Assembly: GCF_030253575.1 (NCBI RefSeq)
Contig: NC_080560.1
Coordinates: forward strand, 12,004,001-12,068,000
Source: Rhododendron vialii
Lineage: Eukaryota; Streptophyta; Magnoliopsida; Ericales; Ericaceae
Direction of reading: 5' to 3'
Length of the DNA: 64,000 nt
Position 1 is the stretch's first letter. The number at the start of each line of letters is the position of its first letter. The notes under the pieces were generated by a model. The model did not search any database and was not told where the DNA came from. It worked only from the letters and a program-made list of their open reading frames with translations. Made by a program: the position numbers and the translations under genes. Positions 23,386-33,855 of this stretch are shown here, piece after piece.

Positions 23386-23762
23386 ACTGGATAGAAACAA
23401 AGTACGCCATAGTTGAATCGGGCACCACACAACTGCATCTTAACAACTGAGTTTTAATTTTTTTTAGTCTTCCTCTTTTGGACTTGGTAGAAGACCATTG
23501 TTGGACTCATTGTTGATATTTTACTTTATTTTTTGGCCGTAAACCCATTCGAACAATTAATAGTAATAGTTTATTTTTTTAATATAATTTAGAGTTTACT
23601 CCTAGCTCAATTAATTTTTGAAAATCAATCACACCGTCCATTATTGTAAGCCAAAAATTGAAATCGAAGGAAAGCCCGTATGAATTTTCATGGACTTTCT
23701 TAAGAATTTTTCGAATAATTAATAGTAATATATACACACACACACACACAACATATATATTA

Positions 23763-24003
23763 CTCCCTCCATTCAAAAATGAGTGACATTTTTGGGAGAG
23801 TGTGTCATTTTTAATTGTTTATATCTTTCAATATGAATATTAAAAAATATGCAATATGAATTTTATTTGATACGAAGTAGATTTTAATTAGATATATTAA
23901 ATAAAGTTTTCAAAATCACATAAAATTTTATAAATCGAAAGATATAAACATTTTAAAATAACACAGAGTCCCAAAAAGGTCACTCATTTTGGAGCGGAGG
24001 GAG
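23763..24003. mobile_element. Stowaway-like MITE
   Basis: CTCCCTCCATTCAAAAATGA pairs with the inverted CTCATTTTGGAGCGGAGGGAG, flanked by TA at 23761-23762 and 24004-24005. Confidence 0.8.
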
Positions 24004-24586
24004 TATCATTTAGAGTGTCCGTGTCAGCTTGCTCCTAGCTCAATTAATTTTGGAGATCAATCACACCTTCCATTATTTTAAGCCAAAATGAAATCGAAGA
24101 AAAGCCCGCATGGACTTTCTCGGACTTTCTTAAGAATTTTAACTGTAATGCGTGTGTAAGTCGAATTATGACAAAATATGCACAATAAGATTTGCACACG
24201 CATTACATGTGCCTCGGCCTCTATATTTTGTATGGAATCTTGTAAAAAATCAGTTTTAACTGATATCGATAGATATGTTTTCTGAATTTGTAGGTGCAAA
24301 ACTAAACTCAACCCATCGAATCATATTTTAAAATAAATAAATAAATATTTTCTGGTGCAGCATTGTTGTTGGTGCAATTAATGCACCATGCACCGCTTCA
24401 TTATTTCGACAATTTCATCGCGTACCCACTTTCTTCAAGTTGACTGAGATGATGAGGTCATCCATTGCATCATTAGGGTGATGTCACAACAAGAAAAGGC
24501 ATGCGTCACATGTGGGAGCTTTGACTAGGTTTGTAGTTTGTACCAATCATTTTTCCTAGAGTGCTGGGAAAAATGATAAGAAAATA

Positions 24587-24822
24587 CTCCCTCCGTCCCA
24601 TATTATTTGGACTTTTTCGATGTTTGTGTCAGTTTTCAATTATTTGTATCTTCCAATATGAATCTCTAACAATATACAATATGGATCTTGTTTGATAGTT
24701 TTCGATTAGATCTATAATACAAAATTTTCAAAATTATAAAAAATATCATAAATTGGGAGATATAAGAGTTTAAAGAACGACGCGAATATCGAAAAATACC
24801 AAATATTTTGGGACAGAGGGAG
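24587..24822. mobile_element. Stowaway-like MITE
   Basis: CTCCCTCCGTCCCATATTAT pairs with the inverted AATATTTTGGGACAGAGGGAG, flanked by TA at 24585-24586 and 24823-24824. Confidence 0.8.
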
Positions 24823-24969
24823 TATGAAAGTGTCAATAAAATACGTAAAAATGAATGTCTAAGATTTACACGCTAGCCAACTACTTTCGTCGGGGGTTTA
24901 TAAAAGCAAACAATGCCTCCGTCCTAGTGCTCCATCAGTCCATCACCTTCTCGTTCATACACACTCTCT

Positions 24970-25008
<39 letters not shown>

Positions 25009-25098
25009 GCTTCAAAAATCCCACAAAGGAAATGCCGGACTCACGTCCCGTGACCGGTGGAGATGGAACCAACAGCTATTCTCAAAATTCATTACATC

Positions 25099-25099
25099 A

Positions 25100-25150
<51 letters not shown>
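25099..25150. repeat. (CT)n microsatellite at the edge of the SABATH exon 1 remnant
   Basis: About 25 CT units directly follow the expected exon 1/intron 1 boundary. A (GA)n tract also precedes the start codon at 24975-25004. Confidence 0.85.
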
Positions 25151-25153
<3 letters not shown>

Positions 25154-25494
25154 ATCAATTTTTTTGTTAATTTCTTAGTAGTATTTGGATTGGCTATGCT
25201 ACATTGGCCTGGTTTTTAGCACTTATAAACTAATTTATTTAGCTTTTTGATTAATTTTTTTTGTGTGTAAAATTAGCTTTTGATTGCAATTGGGAATAAT
25301 CAATAATTTGCTATGTTCAATTATCAGTCGGTATTCAATCGATTTAATTTTTTACATGGTTATTCTTGTTGTCGTGTTGTACAACATGAACGAGTCTGAT
25401 CATTGAAGTATGTCCGAAATAGAACTGAAGATGTCTGGACTGCACCCCTTGTAGTTCAATAGGCAACTTGAGAGAAGCTACCTCCAATATGTTA

Positions 25495-25713
25495 CTCCCT
25501 CCGTCTCAAAAAGATTATTCGGTTCACAGAACGCAAACTCTAGAAAAATCCATTTTTGTCGAAATATATTCGTACTTTCTGCCAATAGTTACTAAATAGT
25601 ATCCGTGAGTTCTTTTAATTTATCAAAAAAAATTAAATATTCTTTCATAAAAATATAATTTTTTTAAAGTTCTTGTCTTATATACTGAACAATCTTTTTT
25701 GGAACAAAAAGAG
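25495..25713. mobile_element. Stowaway-like MITE inside the SABATH pseudogene
   Basis: CTCCCTCCGTCTCAAAAAGA pairs with the inverted TCTTTTTTGGAACAAAAAGAG, flanked by TA. It lies where the SAM-binding exon sequence should be. Confidence 0.7.
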
Positions 25714-27715
25714 TATTTAAAAGTATGTAAATAAATCCGAAACATTCATGCCGTCCCCCATAATTCTCAAGTACCAATTTACCACACAACAAACTCATAA
25801 TAACCCCACAAAAAAAACCGCCCTGGAATTCCACGTTTTCTTCAACGATCACGTCGACAACGATTTCAACGCCCTCTTCAAGAACGTACCGGCGAGCAGG
25901 ATCTACTCAGCCGCCGGGGTGCCGGGTTCGTTCTACAACCCGTTGTTCCCCGCGGCCTCTCTCCACGTCGCGCATTGCTCCTACGAGCTGCAGTGGCTCT
26001 CCAAGATTCCACCGGGAATTAGCGAAAGAGGCTCTCCGGCGTGGAACAAGGGTAATATCTATTGCGCAGGGAACGAGGAAGGGGTTACCAAAGCCTACTT
26101 TATGATAATTTTGGTCAGTTTCACGCATTGTGTGTGACCCTGTGGCATCAGAGGTTTTGAACATATTCATGTCCTAGATCCGTTCGTGTTTGTTGCATTA
26201 CTTAACACGTTCTATTTTTTTTTAAATTATTTATTCGTCTTGACGAGAAAAATGGTCAACATTAAAAAATAAATCATTTTTGAAATATTGAGAAATACAA
26301 CATAATCTAAAAAGTTCTCTCTTTTGGATTATTTTGTCTTCAGACAAACAAATATTCATAACATTTGACATAAAAATTCAATAAAGTTCAAAAGACGAAG
26401 TAAGACACAAAAAAAAAAAAAAAAAAAGGCCAGATCGAGCCTTGAACTTGGCTCGTTTGTCATTAATTGAGGTGCTGAGAAAAAAAAACACAAAATAAAA
26501 GGAGATAAAACGACTTATTTCAATTATTAATTACTCATGAGGCTAATATTGCGAGGTCAGATACTCACAATTACAACATTTAACTAGCAAGCAGAAGAGA
26601 TTGTTCAGTGACTCGCCCCTCTTTCACGAGTGTTTGGGATCGATACAGTAATTGGAGATGAGATAGATTCACAAACTCGAAGGTGGAGCCCACGGTCTTA
26701 TTGAAGAAATGAGCAAACGTCCTGTGACTCCTCTCGATTAATTGATGTTGACTTTAAGAGTCAATTGTTATGCATTGCAGGGAGTAATAAGCGAAGAGAA
26801 AATGGAATGTTCAAGTTTCCTCTGTACATGCCATCGAGTACTAATGAGGTGGAGACGGTGGTAGAGATGAACAATTGCTTTACAATCGAGAAGATACCCC
26901 GTCAACTCTAAATTCGGGCCGTTGGTTGTCGAAAAGACTTAGTGCAAGTATAAGATCCATCATGGAGAATCTCATGCGGGGTCATTTTGAAAGTGAAAAT
27001 ATGGATCAACTCTTTCATCTCTTTGCCCAGAAGTTACAAAAGAACCAACTCCTCTATGAAAACGCAATCCGCAAAGACGTTTACCTATTTCCGCTAAGAT
27101 GTTTACCTATTTGTCCTTCTGAAACGCAAAGACAACTTTTAAAATTTAGATTGACTATCGATCGTTGTGTTCGTGGGTTTCAGTGTGTCGAGACAAGCTC
27201 CCAACTTTGTGTTTGTGCGTGTGTTTCATTGAAACATAATAAAACCGTGTGCAGATTGGTGTTTCGTCTTTACTTTACCGTTCCTAGTTGATTGGTAGTA
27301 GCTTTTTTTTAGTGATCTCGAGTACTTATTCAAAGATCCTAGAGCACTATGTGACATTTTCCCGTTACACTTTCAACAAAAAATGCAGTGATAAATATTG
27401 AAAGTGTGATTAGGAGTTCATATAATCTGTGGCGGTCGCAGGTCCGCAATATTCTCATTATAAATCTCATCCTTAAACTCTCACTCCCGTCCTTAATTCC
27501 CCGCCGTACCATTGCATCTCAGGAATAGGAAAGGAGGTGGGTTTTGGAGCTGTTGTGGTGATGGACCCTGGGGTTTCAGTCGCAAAGATTGGTTCTTTGT
27601 TGGATTTATCTGTTCTTTGAGATACCTTTTTTTTTTTCCCCCCTCTTGTTTTTTGGTTGTTTTTAATATGGATTCCATCGGTGCTCCGTGTTGCTCCGTG
27701 TTTAATTTTATTCTA

Positions 27716-28110
27716 GGCTCCGTTTGTTTCAATATAAAATGTTTTATAATGTAAAATATTTTTCAAAAAACAAATTTCAAACTTTTATTTTCCGGTGTTT
27801 GGTTGACAGATGAAAAATAATTTCAGAGAGAGAGAGAGAGTGAGAGAGATGTGGGTTTAAAAAGTGGAGAGATCTGAGAATATTAGAATTGAACGTGAAT
27901 TAAGACTGACGATTGAGGAAACTGAGCAGTGAGAATTACAGTAGAAGGCAACAACTTCATTTCAGAAGATAACTTACGAAAGATTTAAAGGTAAATCATT
28001 TTCATCCAATTAATGAAAAATGTTTTTATATGTAAAATGTTTTCCTTACTTTTTACACAACCAAACACCGGAAAATAGGTGAAACATTTTACGCCCAAAC
28101 AAACGGAGCC
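27716..28110. mobile_element. PIF/Harbinger (Tourist)-like MITE, GGCTCCGTTTGTTT family
   Basis: Ends GGCTCCGTTTGTTT and AAACAAACGGAGCC are perfect inverted repeats. Internal words (TGTAAAATATTTTTCA; CCAAACACCGGAAAATA; AACTGAGCAGTGAGAATTAC) are shared with the copy at 51440-51840. A (GA)n tract lies inside near 27824-27850. The 3-bp target is not clean in this copy. Confidence 0.75.
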
Positions 28111-28114
28111 TAGG

Positions 28115-28630
28115 TCTACACGATCAGTAAGGGGTTTATTTCCCTAGACTTTTATGATTGTATTTTCGATGGAATCCTTTGTAATTTGCCTTTGGGCTTG
28201 ATTGAATGAGAACCATTTTCTTCTGATCCACAAAATTTAGAACAATTATAGAGAGTGTGTGAGAAAGTGAGACAGGGTTGAAACAGTACTAAAGCAAAGC
28301 CTGATTGTTTTGGAAAGAGAGAGGAGAGAGAGAAAAATGGGTGCCATCTACATAACTTTCGCAAACAAACTTCAAAATGCAGTAGAGTAAATCGAAAAAT
28401 TGTGAGACGTGCAAGGGCCCAGATCCCCCTTCGCATCTCTGCCGTGTACAATGCGATAAATCTGTTTCCAGGGATGTGTATCCCATGGACTGTACTTGGC
28501 CGAGTTACTTAATGGAGGTCTAGAAACACCTTGAGCAGATGCGGTAATGTCACCTTACGGCTATTAGATATGTATGCTTCTCTTGAGTTCACAAGGAAGT
28601 GTGATATCTGTACAACTATTATTGATAAAT
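28115..28630. other. No recognisable gene; 3' flank of the plastid-protein gene
   Basis: Frames on the minus strand (28152-28486) have no family resemblance and overlap the likely 3'UTR of the gene ending at 28636. Short GA-rich runs near 28310-28335 are the only structure. Confidence 0.4.
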
Positions 28631-28635
28631 ATCGG

Positions 28636-30562
28636 TCAAGGAAAAAGCTGTACATAACCGGTTAATATAGCGATTCCTAGAATGACAAGAGGTGGAAGAA
28701 TTACAAATGCTCCAATCGTGGTGAAGAAAACCGAGTCATTCCTCTGGGATACTTCATCTAGGTAAGCCTGTCTCTTGATGTTTCTCTTCTGTGAGGTAGT
28801 TAAGAACTTGGGACTAACCTTCTTTAGACCCTTGCCCAATGGAATGCTGAAATCGTCATCCCGGCCCCCAATCAACTGAACTAGCTGGTCACGGATAGTA
28901 AGTTTTTGAGAGCTACCATCACTCTCATAACCTGATCATTAAATACGATGGAACAAAAAACATTAGCATTTCTGTAAGTGGTGTTCATCTCTATGCTCGA
29001 GGACTAAGTACTGTCATCAGTTCTGTTGTACTGTTAGAGAGCATTCATATACCATCAACAGCTGAGCTCGTTGAAGTGAGTTGTTCTAGGAGATCCAGTT
29101 GTGTGCGAGCAGACGAGGAAGACCCTTTCACAATGAAAAACAGGAAAAATCATGTCATGGATAACAAGGGAAATAATATATCAATAATTGGTCTTGAGTG
29201 CGACATAAGCATCCTTGAACAGTGAATAAACGTAAGCATCTCGAATCTTAAGCCAATTTCCTTTGCTAAAGTCATAATTTAGCGCAATCTCACAAGGATC
29301 ACGTCTGAAAGTCAGAGCCAGATTATAGTTTTTTCAATTGTTTTGTGTCTCTTTCTCTCCCGAATTCTCGCACAACCTATCCTGTTGGCACATAATTGCC
29401 AAATAATGGCATTGGGACACCTAAGAGCAATTCCAATGCAGCTGTTTTGTGCCAAAGTCATAAACTAGTCAAAATTTTGCCAAAATAGGAGGAAAGAACT
29501 GGCCAAAAATTTGCAACTACCAATTCATGGCCATGTTTGGCCGTCGTATGACAATTTTCATACAATGCCACCTCATCAAAAATTGTAGGGCACTACACCT
29601 AGCATTGGAGCATTTTGATGGCTGAGATGAGGAAAACTGGACATTTTAGCTTAGCAATGGAATAGAAATGCCAAATTCTCGCTTGTTGAACACTTTAGCA
29701 TGCCAGAATTTATGATCCAGATGGCCAAAATTCCATTTCCATTGGAGTTGCTCTGAGTCTGTGACCAAACCAAAAAGTGGGCTGTCTTTGAGAAGCCATT
29801 GGAGATAAGGGCCAAGAGCATTCCCAGCGGTCTTACCCAATATCAAAGCATTTGGCCAGCATTTTTCCAATGCTGTTCCACTGTTGTGGAGCTAATTTTT
29901 GGCACCACTACCACGTTGGCCATTGAATCACTTATTATTGATCACCTGATCACAACCATTCTAGTATCTGCTGCTGGACAAGGGGAACACAGATACAAAA
30001 GCAAACCCCAATGGAACTGGATAAGCAAGCTATAGCCCCCCATTTCCCCATTGTTATTTTTTCTGCCTACTCTTTGTCTGTGAGGTGTATGTAAAAAGTT
30101 CTCACAGACTCAGAACAACTCTTAGACGGTATATAAAACAGCTACAATCCATGAATGGCAAGCATGCTTCCTTCATCCAAATTCTTAACAGCCACGATTG
30201 CAAAATTCTACAAGAACCAAATCAGTAATTCATATTTTTACATTAAAGACCCAAGAACATAGAAATAGCTACGGTGATTAATACGGAGTAACAAGGAGGA
30301 TACACAATATATCTAATCAAACAAAACCCAACCCACAAGAAATAAACGTGAAATTAACAAGAATACCAGAGTAGGTGGGAGGGTCCTCCTCCTCTGTAAC
30401 TCGTCCACCTTGAGTTCCCTCGGATTGAGCAGCTGTTCTGAAAGAAGAGAGAGGGTATTGGAGGTGGAGCTTGACGAGGGTTTTGTGTTTTGGGTTCAGA
30501 AACGGAGGGCTAGGACTAGGAGGCTTCGGGTGGAGAGAAACAGAAATGAAATTCAAGGCCAT
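28636..30562 (-). CDS. Small plastid-targeted single-span membrane protein, 3 exons, 187 aa, function unknown
   Basis: Minus-strand exons are 30367-30562, 29053-29124 and 28636-28931. They total 564 nt with all phases matching and GT-AG ends. Residues 1 to about 45 are rich in Ser, Pro, Leu and Lys and lack acidic residues, like a chloroplast transit peptide. The mature part has an acidic linker, a Ser-rich stretch (TSTSSAVDGYESDGSS), then TIRDQLVQLIGGRDDDF and a basic region (TTSQKRNIKRQAYLDEV). One hydrophobic segment (about residues 159-182, AFVILPPLVILGIAILTG) lies next to the C-terminus, so a thylakoid or envelope tail anchor is plausible. The pattern looks like a conserved plant protein, but I cannot assign a function. 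A MITE sits in intron 1. Confidence 0.75.
29425..29753. mobile_element. PIF/Harbinger-like MITE in intron 1 of the plastid-protein gene
   Basis: Ends GAGCAATTCCAATGCA and CCATTGGAGTTGCTC are inverted, next to TAA on the left and TGA on the right, a decayed 3-bp target duplication. Internal words such as TGGCCAAAAATTTGC and GGCCATGTTTGGCC recur inverted. Confidence 0.6.
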
Positions 30563-30719
30563 GGGTTGATGGTTTCTCTCTTTCTAATCCGAGCCTTTTG
30601 AAATCGAGCATTTGAGCTTTTTCTGTCATCCATAGTCTCTGTGAGGCTACAATTTTTCTGCACTCGTTTGTCTCCCCAAGTAAGTGTTCGGGGGGAAAAA
30701 AAACAGCTCCTCCAGTAAC

Positions 30720-30955
30720 AGGGGTGGAAACGAGCCGAGCCGAATCCAGCAACGGCGAGCTCGAGCTTGGTTCGAGTCTTAACGAGCCGAGCCCTTAATG
30801 AGTTGAGTTTATCCATTTATTAAACGAGTTTCTTTAATCGAGTCGAGCCTCTCTTAACGAGCTTAATTTTTGTCGAACGAGCTGAGCTCCACTTAACTCG
30901 TTTAGTAAATAAGCCAAATACTCGAGTTCGAGATCGCGAGCTGCTCTGTTGATTG
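30720..30955. repeat. ACGAGCCGAGC-type dispersed repeat
   Basis: GTGGAAACGAGCCGAGCCG at the left and further CGAGCTCGAGC, GAGTCGAGCC and AACGAGC words belong to the family at 14202 and 23150. It lies just upstream of the plastid-protein gene start. Confidence 0.5.
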
Positions 30956-31194
30956 TATTCCATATATTTCTATGTGGATCACAAGTTTAAAGATTTTTTT
31001 AATAAATTCCAGTCACATCAAGGCCAACCTTGATGTCTGAGTTGCTCAAATCCGACCTCAAATTTGGTAATTCACCTATTAATAAGTCATAAAAAATAAA
31101 AAGACATGCAAGTTAAAAACAAAAACAAAATCACGGTTACATGTGCTTTTAGCTTAAATTACATTATAAAATCAAAATTAAAAATTAACACGAT

Positions 31195-31860
31195 CATGTC
31201 GGATGCCGTTGATTTTTGCGTAGACTCACTCGGTTTTTTTTTTTTAGAATTTTTGGACGGATCGGATCGGCCGTCCGGTGGCCGGAGTGGGCCCGGCGTG
31301 CGTGCGGTGGACGGTTCGGTGGGGAAACCGCGGTGGGGGTATCATTCTCCATGAGCTTGAGGCTTAATTCATAGAACCCTTCCATGGGCGTTGACGGAGT
31401 GTGCACCGCCGGAATGCGTGGCTCATTTTGGATCCCCTTACGCCAGGTCTTTCTCGTCTTGGCCTTTTGCCTGTGAAATTCAAACATTATTTTTCTGTAC
31501 AGATAATTTGAACTGTTCAATAATTTAAAAAAAAGTTGAGTCGCAAGGTGAAAAATCAGTTCAACTGGATAAGTGTAAGTGCTTAATTTTTGAGGGAGGG
31601 TAAGAGAGTAATTTCACCTACCAAACTTAGTGTAAGTGTAAGTGCTTAATTCAATCTTGTAATTTTTCATTCAAATTACATGAGACAATTTTTCATTTAG
31701 GTTACTAGATTCTGCGATCTTCCGTAATGAGAATGAAAAATTGAAAGATTCCATAAAACATTGAAATTTCACCCGACCACCCGATTTAAAAAAAAATAAA
31801 ATTAAACAGCTCGAATTATTCGTGCGAGACCTATAATGGACCCCGCGTGCAGGATTATTG
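31195..31860. mobile_element. Remnants of two foldback-MITE families
   Basis: 31195-31340 carries one arm of the GC-rich family (CGGCCGTCCGGTGGCCGGAG core at 31269). 31497-31560 and 31800-31850 carry decayed arms of the 391-bp family (AATTTGAACTGTTCAATAA; CGAATTATTCGTGCGAGACC). Neither has an identifiable partner end. Confidence 0.45.
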
Positions 31861-32265
31861 GGTACTTCTGGTTTCCATCGATTCCAGTATGGAGATATGC
31901 CTCACCTTGATTTCCATATGATTCAAACTCTGTCGTAAGAAAAGGGCTATCGGTCGGGTCAGACTGATCCCTGCCCAAGGTTTCCCGAGATCAGCCCAAA
32001 AAGAGAGTAGCTTGCCCAGGGAAGGTAATCTAGTAGATTCACTATTGGTCATGAGGCTTTCTCTTTGGAAAGATGACAGTCTATGACATGTTTTGATAAT
32101 TAATATCTGCTAAGGACATGTTAAGAACATTTATTAATGCTGAAAATATTATTGACAAGTATTAATTATCAAAACACGTTATGAGCTGTCGTTTTCCCTT
32201 TCTCTTTAAGATCCCATAGGCCCGCTCTACATTACCAGAAATGAGGTTCATCAAACGGTAACTGA

Positions 32266-32374
32266 GGGCTTGTTCGTTTTGAGTTATGAAGGAGATTTGA
32301 GTGGAGAGAGATAGAGAAACAAAATGCATTGGGAATCATGGGCAGGGATTTTAAAACCTCAAACGAACGAGCCC
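32266..32374. mobile_element. 109-bp MITE with TGA target duplication
   Basis: Ends GGGCTTGTTCGTTTTGAG and CTCAAACGAACGAGCCC are inverted. TGA occurs at 32263-32265 and 32375-32377. Confidence 0.65.
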
Positions 32375-32787
32375 TGAGGGACAGCAATGGCTACATGGTG
32401 TGTGCCACATGTCCTAGATTGTGGTACGAGAGGGGAAAACTTTCATTATTGTTATTTCGGTCATTGAACTCCAAAAAGTTCCGATTCAGTCATTAAAAAA
32501 CATTGGATTTTCGCCAATGCGATCAGATTCCGGCCATCGATTAGTTTTATTTGTTTTTCAAAGAAAGCCAAGAGTTTACTTTGCCATCACTTATTCCCTT
32601 TTACCTTCTTAATCACATTCCAAACATATATACGTGTTTATGCATCACTTACAAGTTACAACGTAGGATTGGTGCTTTATTCTCCTAGAACTAACCAGAA
32701 ATAGTAATAAACTCCGAAGGTTTGTGCATGAAAATGGTTTGGTACCATTACTTTTGGCACTCCATATGCGCACACACATTTAAAGGG

Positions 32788-33178
32788 TAGTAATGCTACA
32801 CACACAGCATTTATGCACAGATTTTGTGCACAGATTTGTTGTGAGGCCCACCACGGGTCCCACACAAATAATCCGAGCTGTTCATTAAATGTAAAACATT
32901 TTTTCAAGGGCCTCCGCGAAAAATCAGCTCAATCCGATACCTATAAGTGCTTGATTTAATCATCTAACTTTTCATTATCCTGAAATTCGAATGAAAAGTT
33001 AAATGATTGAATCGAGCATCTGTAAGTATCGGATTGAGCTGATTTTTCGCGGAGGCCCTTGAAAAAATGTTTTACATTTAATGAACGGCTCGGATTATTT
33101 GTGTGGGACCCGTAGTGGGCCCCACAACAAATCTGTGTATAAAATCTGTGCATAAATGCTGTGTGTATAGCATTACTG
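32788..33178. mobile_element. 391-bp Mutator-like foldback MITE with perfect 9-bp target duplication
   Basis: It has the same length and structure as 13740-14130. TTTAAAGGG is duplicated exactly at 32779-32787 and 33179-33187. The first base is T where the family has C. Its arms fold about a centre near 32982. Confidence 0.85.
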
Positions 33179-33189
33179 TTTAAAGGGTA

Positions 33190-33620
33190 TACATCAATGT
33201 TGGCAATTCCATACCATACCGGCCCGTACCGGACATAAAATGGTACTCCATATAAGTAGGTGTTTCGTACCGCCCCAAAATATTGGCACGTATTGGTTAA
33301 TATCAGGCTTATCAGCCTGTACTGGATGATACAGGGCTTGTACCGAGATCTCGGCTGGCACAACAAAAAATTGTGTATTTTTTCTTTTGCTTCAAAAAGG
33401 CTTGGATTTTAAGATAATTCAACAAACCTTGGAGTTTATAATATCTTAATCATCTTAATTTGTTATTAGGACAAATTTAAGGTATATCGAAATGTTAGAA
33501 TTTATTTTATATCTCTATATAAAATATATGTTGTGGTCAATCCTGAACAATATCGAGATATATACTGGTACAAGTACCGTTCCAGTAAAGAAAACGGTAT
33601 ACTTGCCAGCACAGAATTGA
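33190..33620. repeat. Dispersed repeat with CGGTACC/GGTACCG words
   Basis: Contains CCATACCGGCCCGTACCGG, ATTTGTTATTAGGACAAA and CTGGTACAAGTACCG. A diverged copy in the other orientation spans 46690-47530, with matching stretches around the TTTGTTATTAG word, and is interrupted by a foldback element. Confidence 0.45.
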
Positions 33621-33727
33621 TAACTTTGGTATACATCCATATGTCTGCATTTACATACATCCCTTTCTATGTTCATCAGCAACCCTTTTCGTGAAGCACT
33701 GCCATGAGCTCTATTCTTTTCTTCGTG

Positions 33728-33731
<4 letters not shown>

Positions 33732-33779
<48 letters not shown>

Positions 33780-33788
33780 TCTCTCTCT
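33732..33788 (+). repeat. (CT)n microsatellite in the 5' leader of the ankyrin gene
   Basis: About 28 CT units end 67 bp upstream of the ATG at 33856. A GAGA-factor role is plausible but inferred. Confidence 0.85.
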
Positions 33789-33855
33789 ACTTGACCACAT
33801 ATGAGGCATTGCTTCGTATCTTTTCCCGCATAAAACACCATTCCATTTGTCAGTT

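Larger units (their letters stand above)
25032..27120 (+). pseudogene. SABATH-type carboxyl methyltransferase, decayed
   Basis: SABATH enzymes methylate carboxyl groups of hormones and volatiles using SAM. Three pieces are recognisable. The first exon at 25032-25099 carries the N-terminal MPDSRPVTGGDGTNSYSQNS signature. A middle piece at about 25826-26107 encodes EFHVFFNDHVDNDFN, then SFYNPLFPAASLHVAHCSYELQWLS and SPAWNKG. A C-terminal piece at 26781-27100 includes GVISEEK, PLYMPSSTNEVE and SIRSIMENLMRGHF. The segment between exon 1 and the middle piece, which should hold the SAM-binding DLGCxxGPN motif, is absent and a MITE sits there. The segment after SPAWNKG is also missing. The C-terminal piece needs at least two frame changes. 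It is therefore a pseudogene. Confidence 0.8.
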
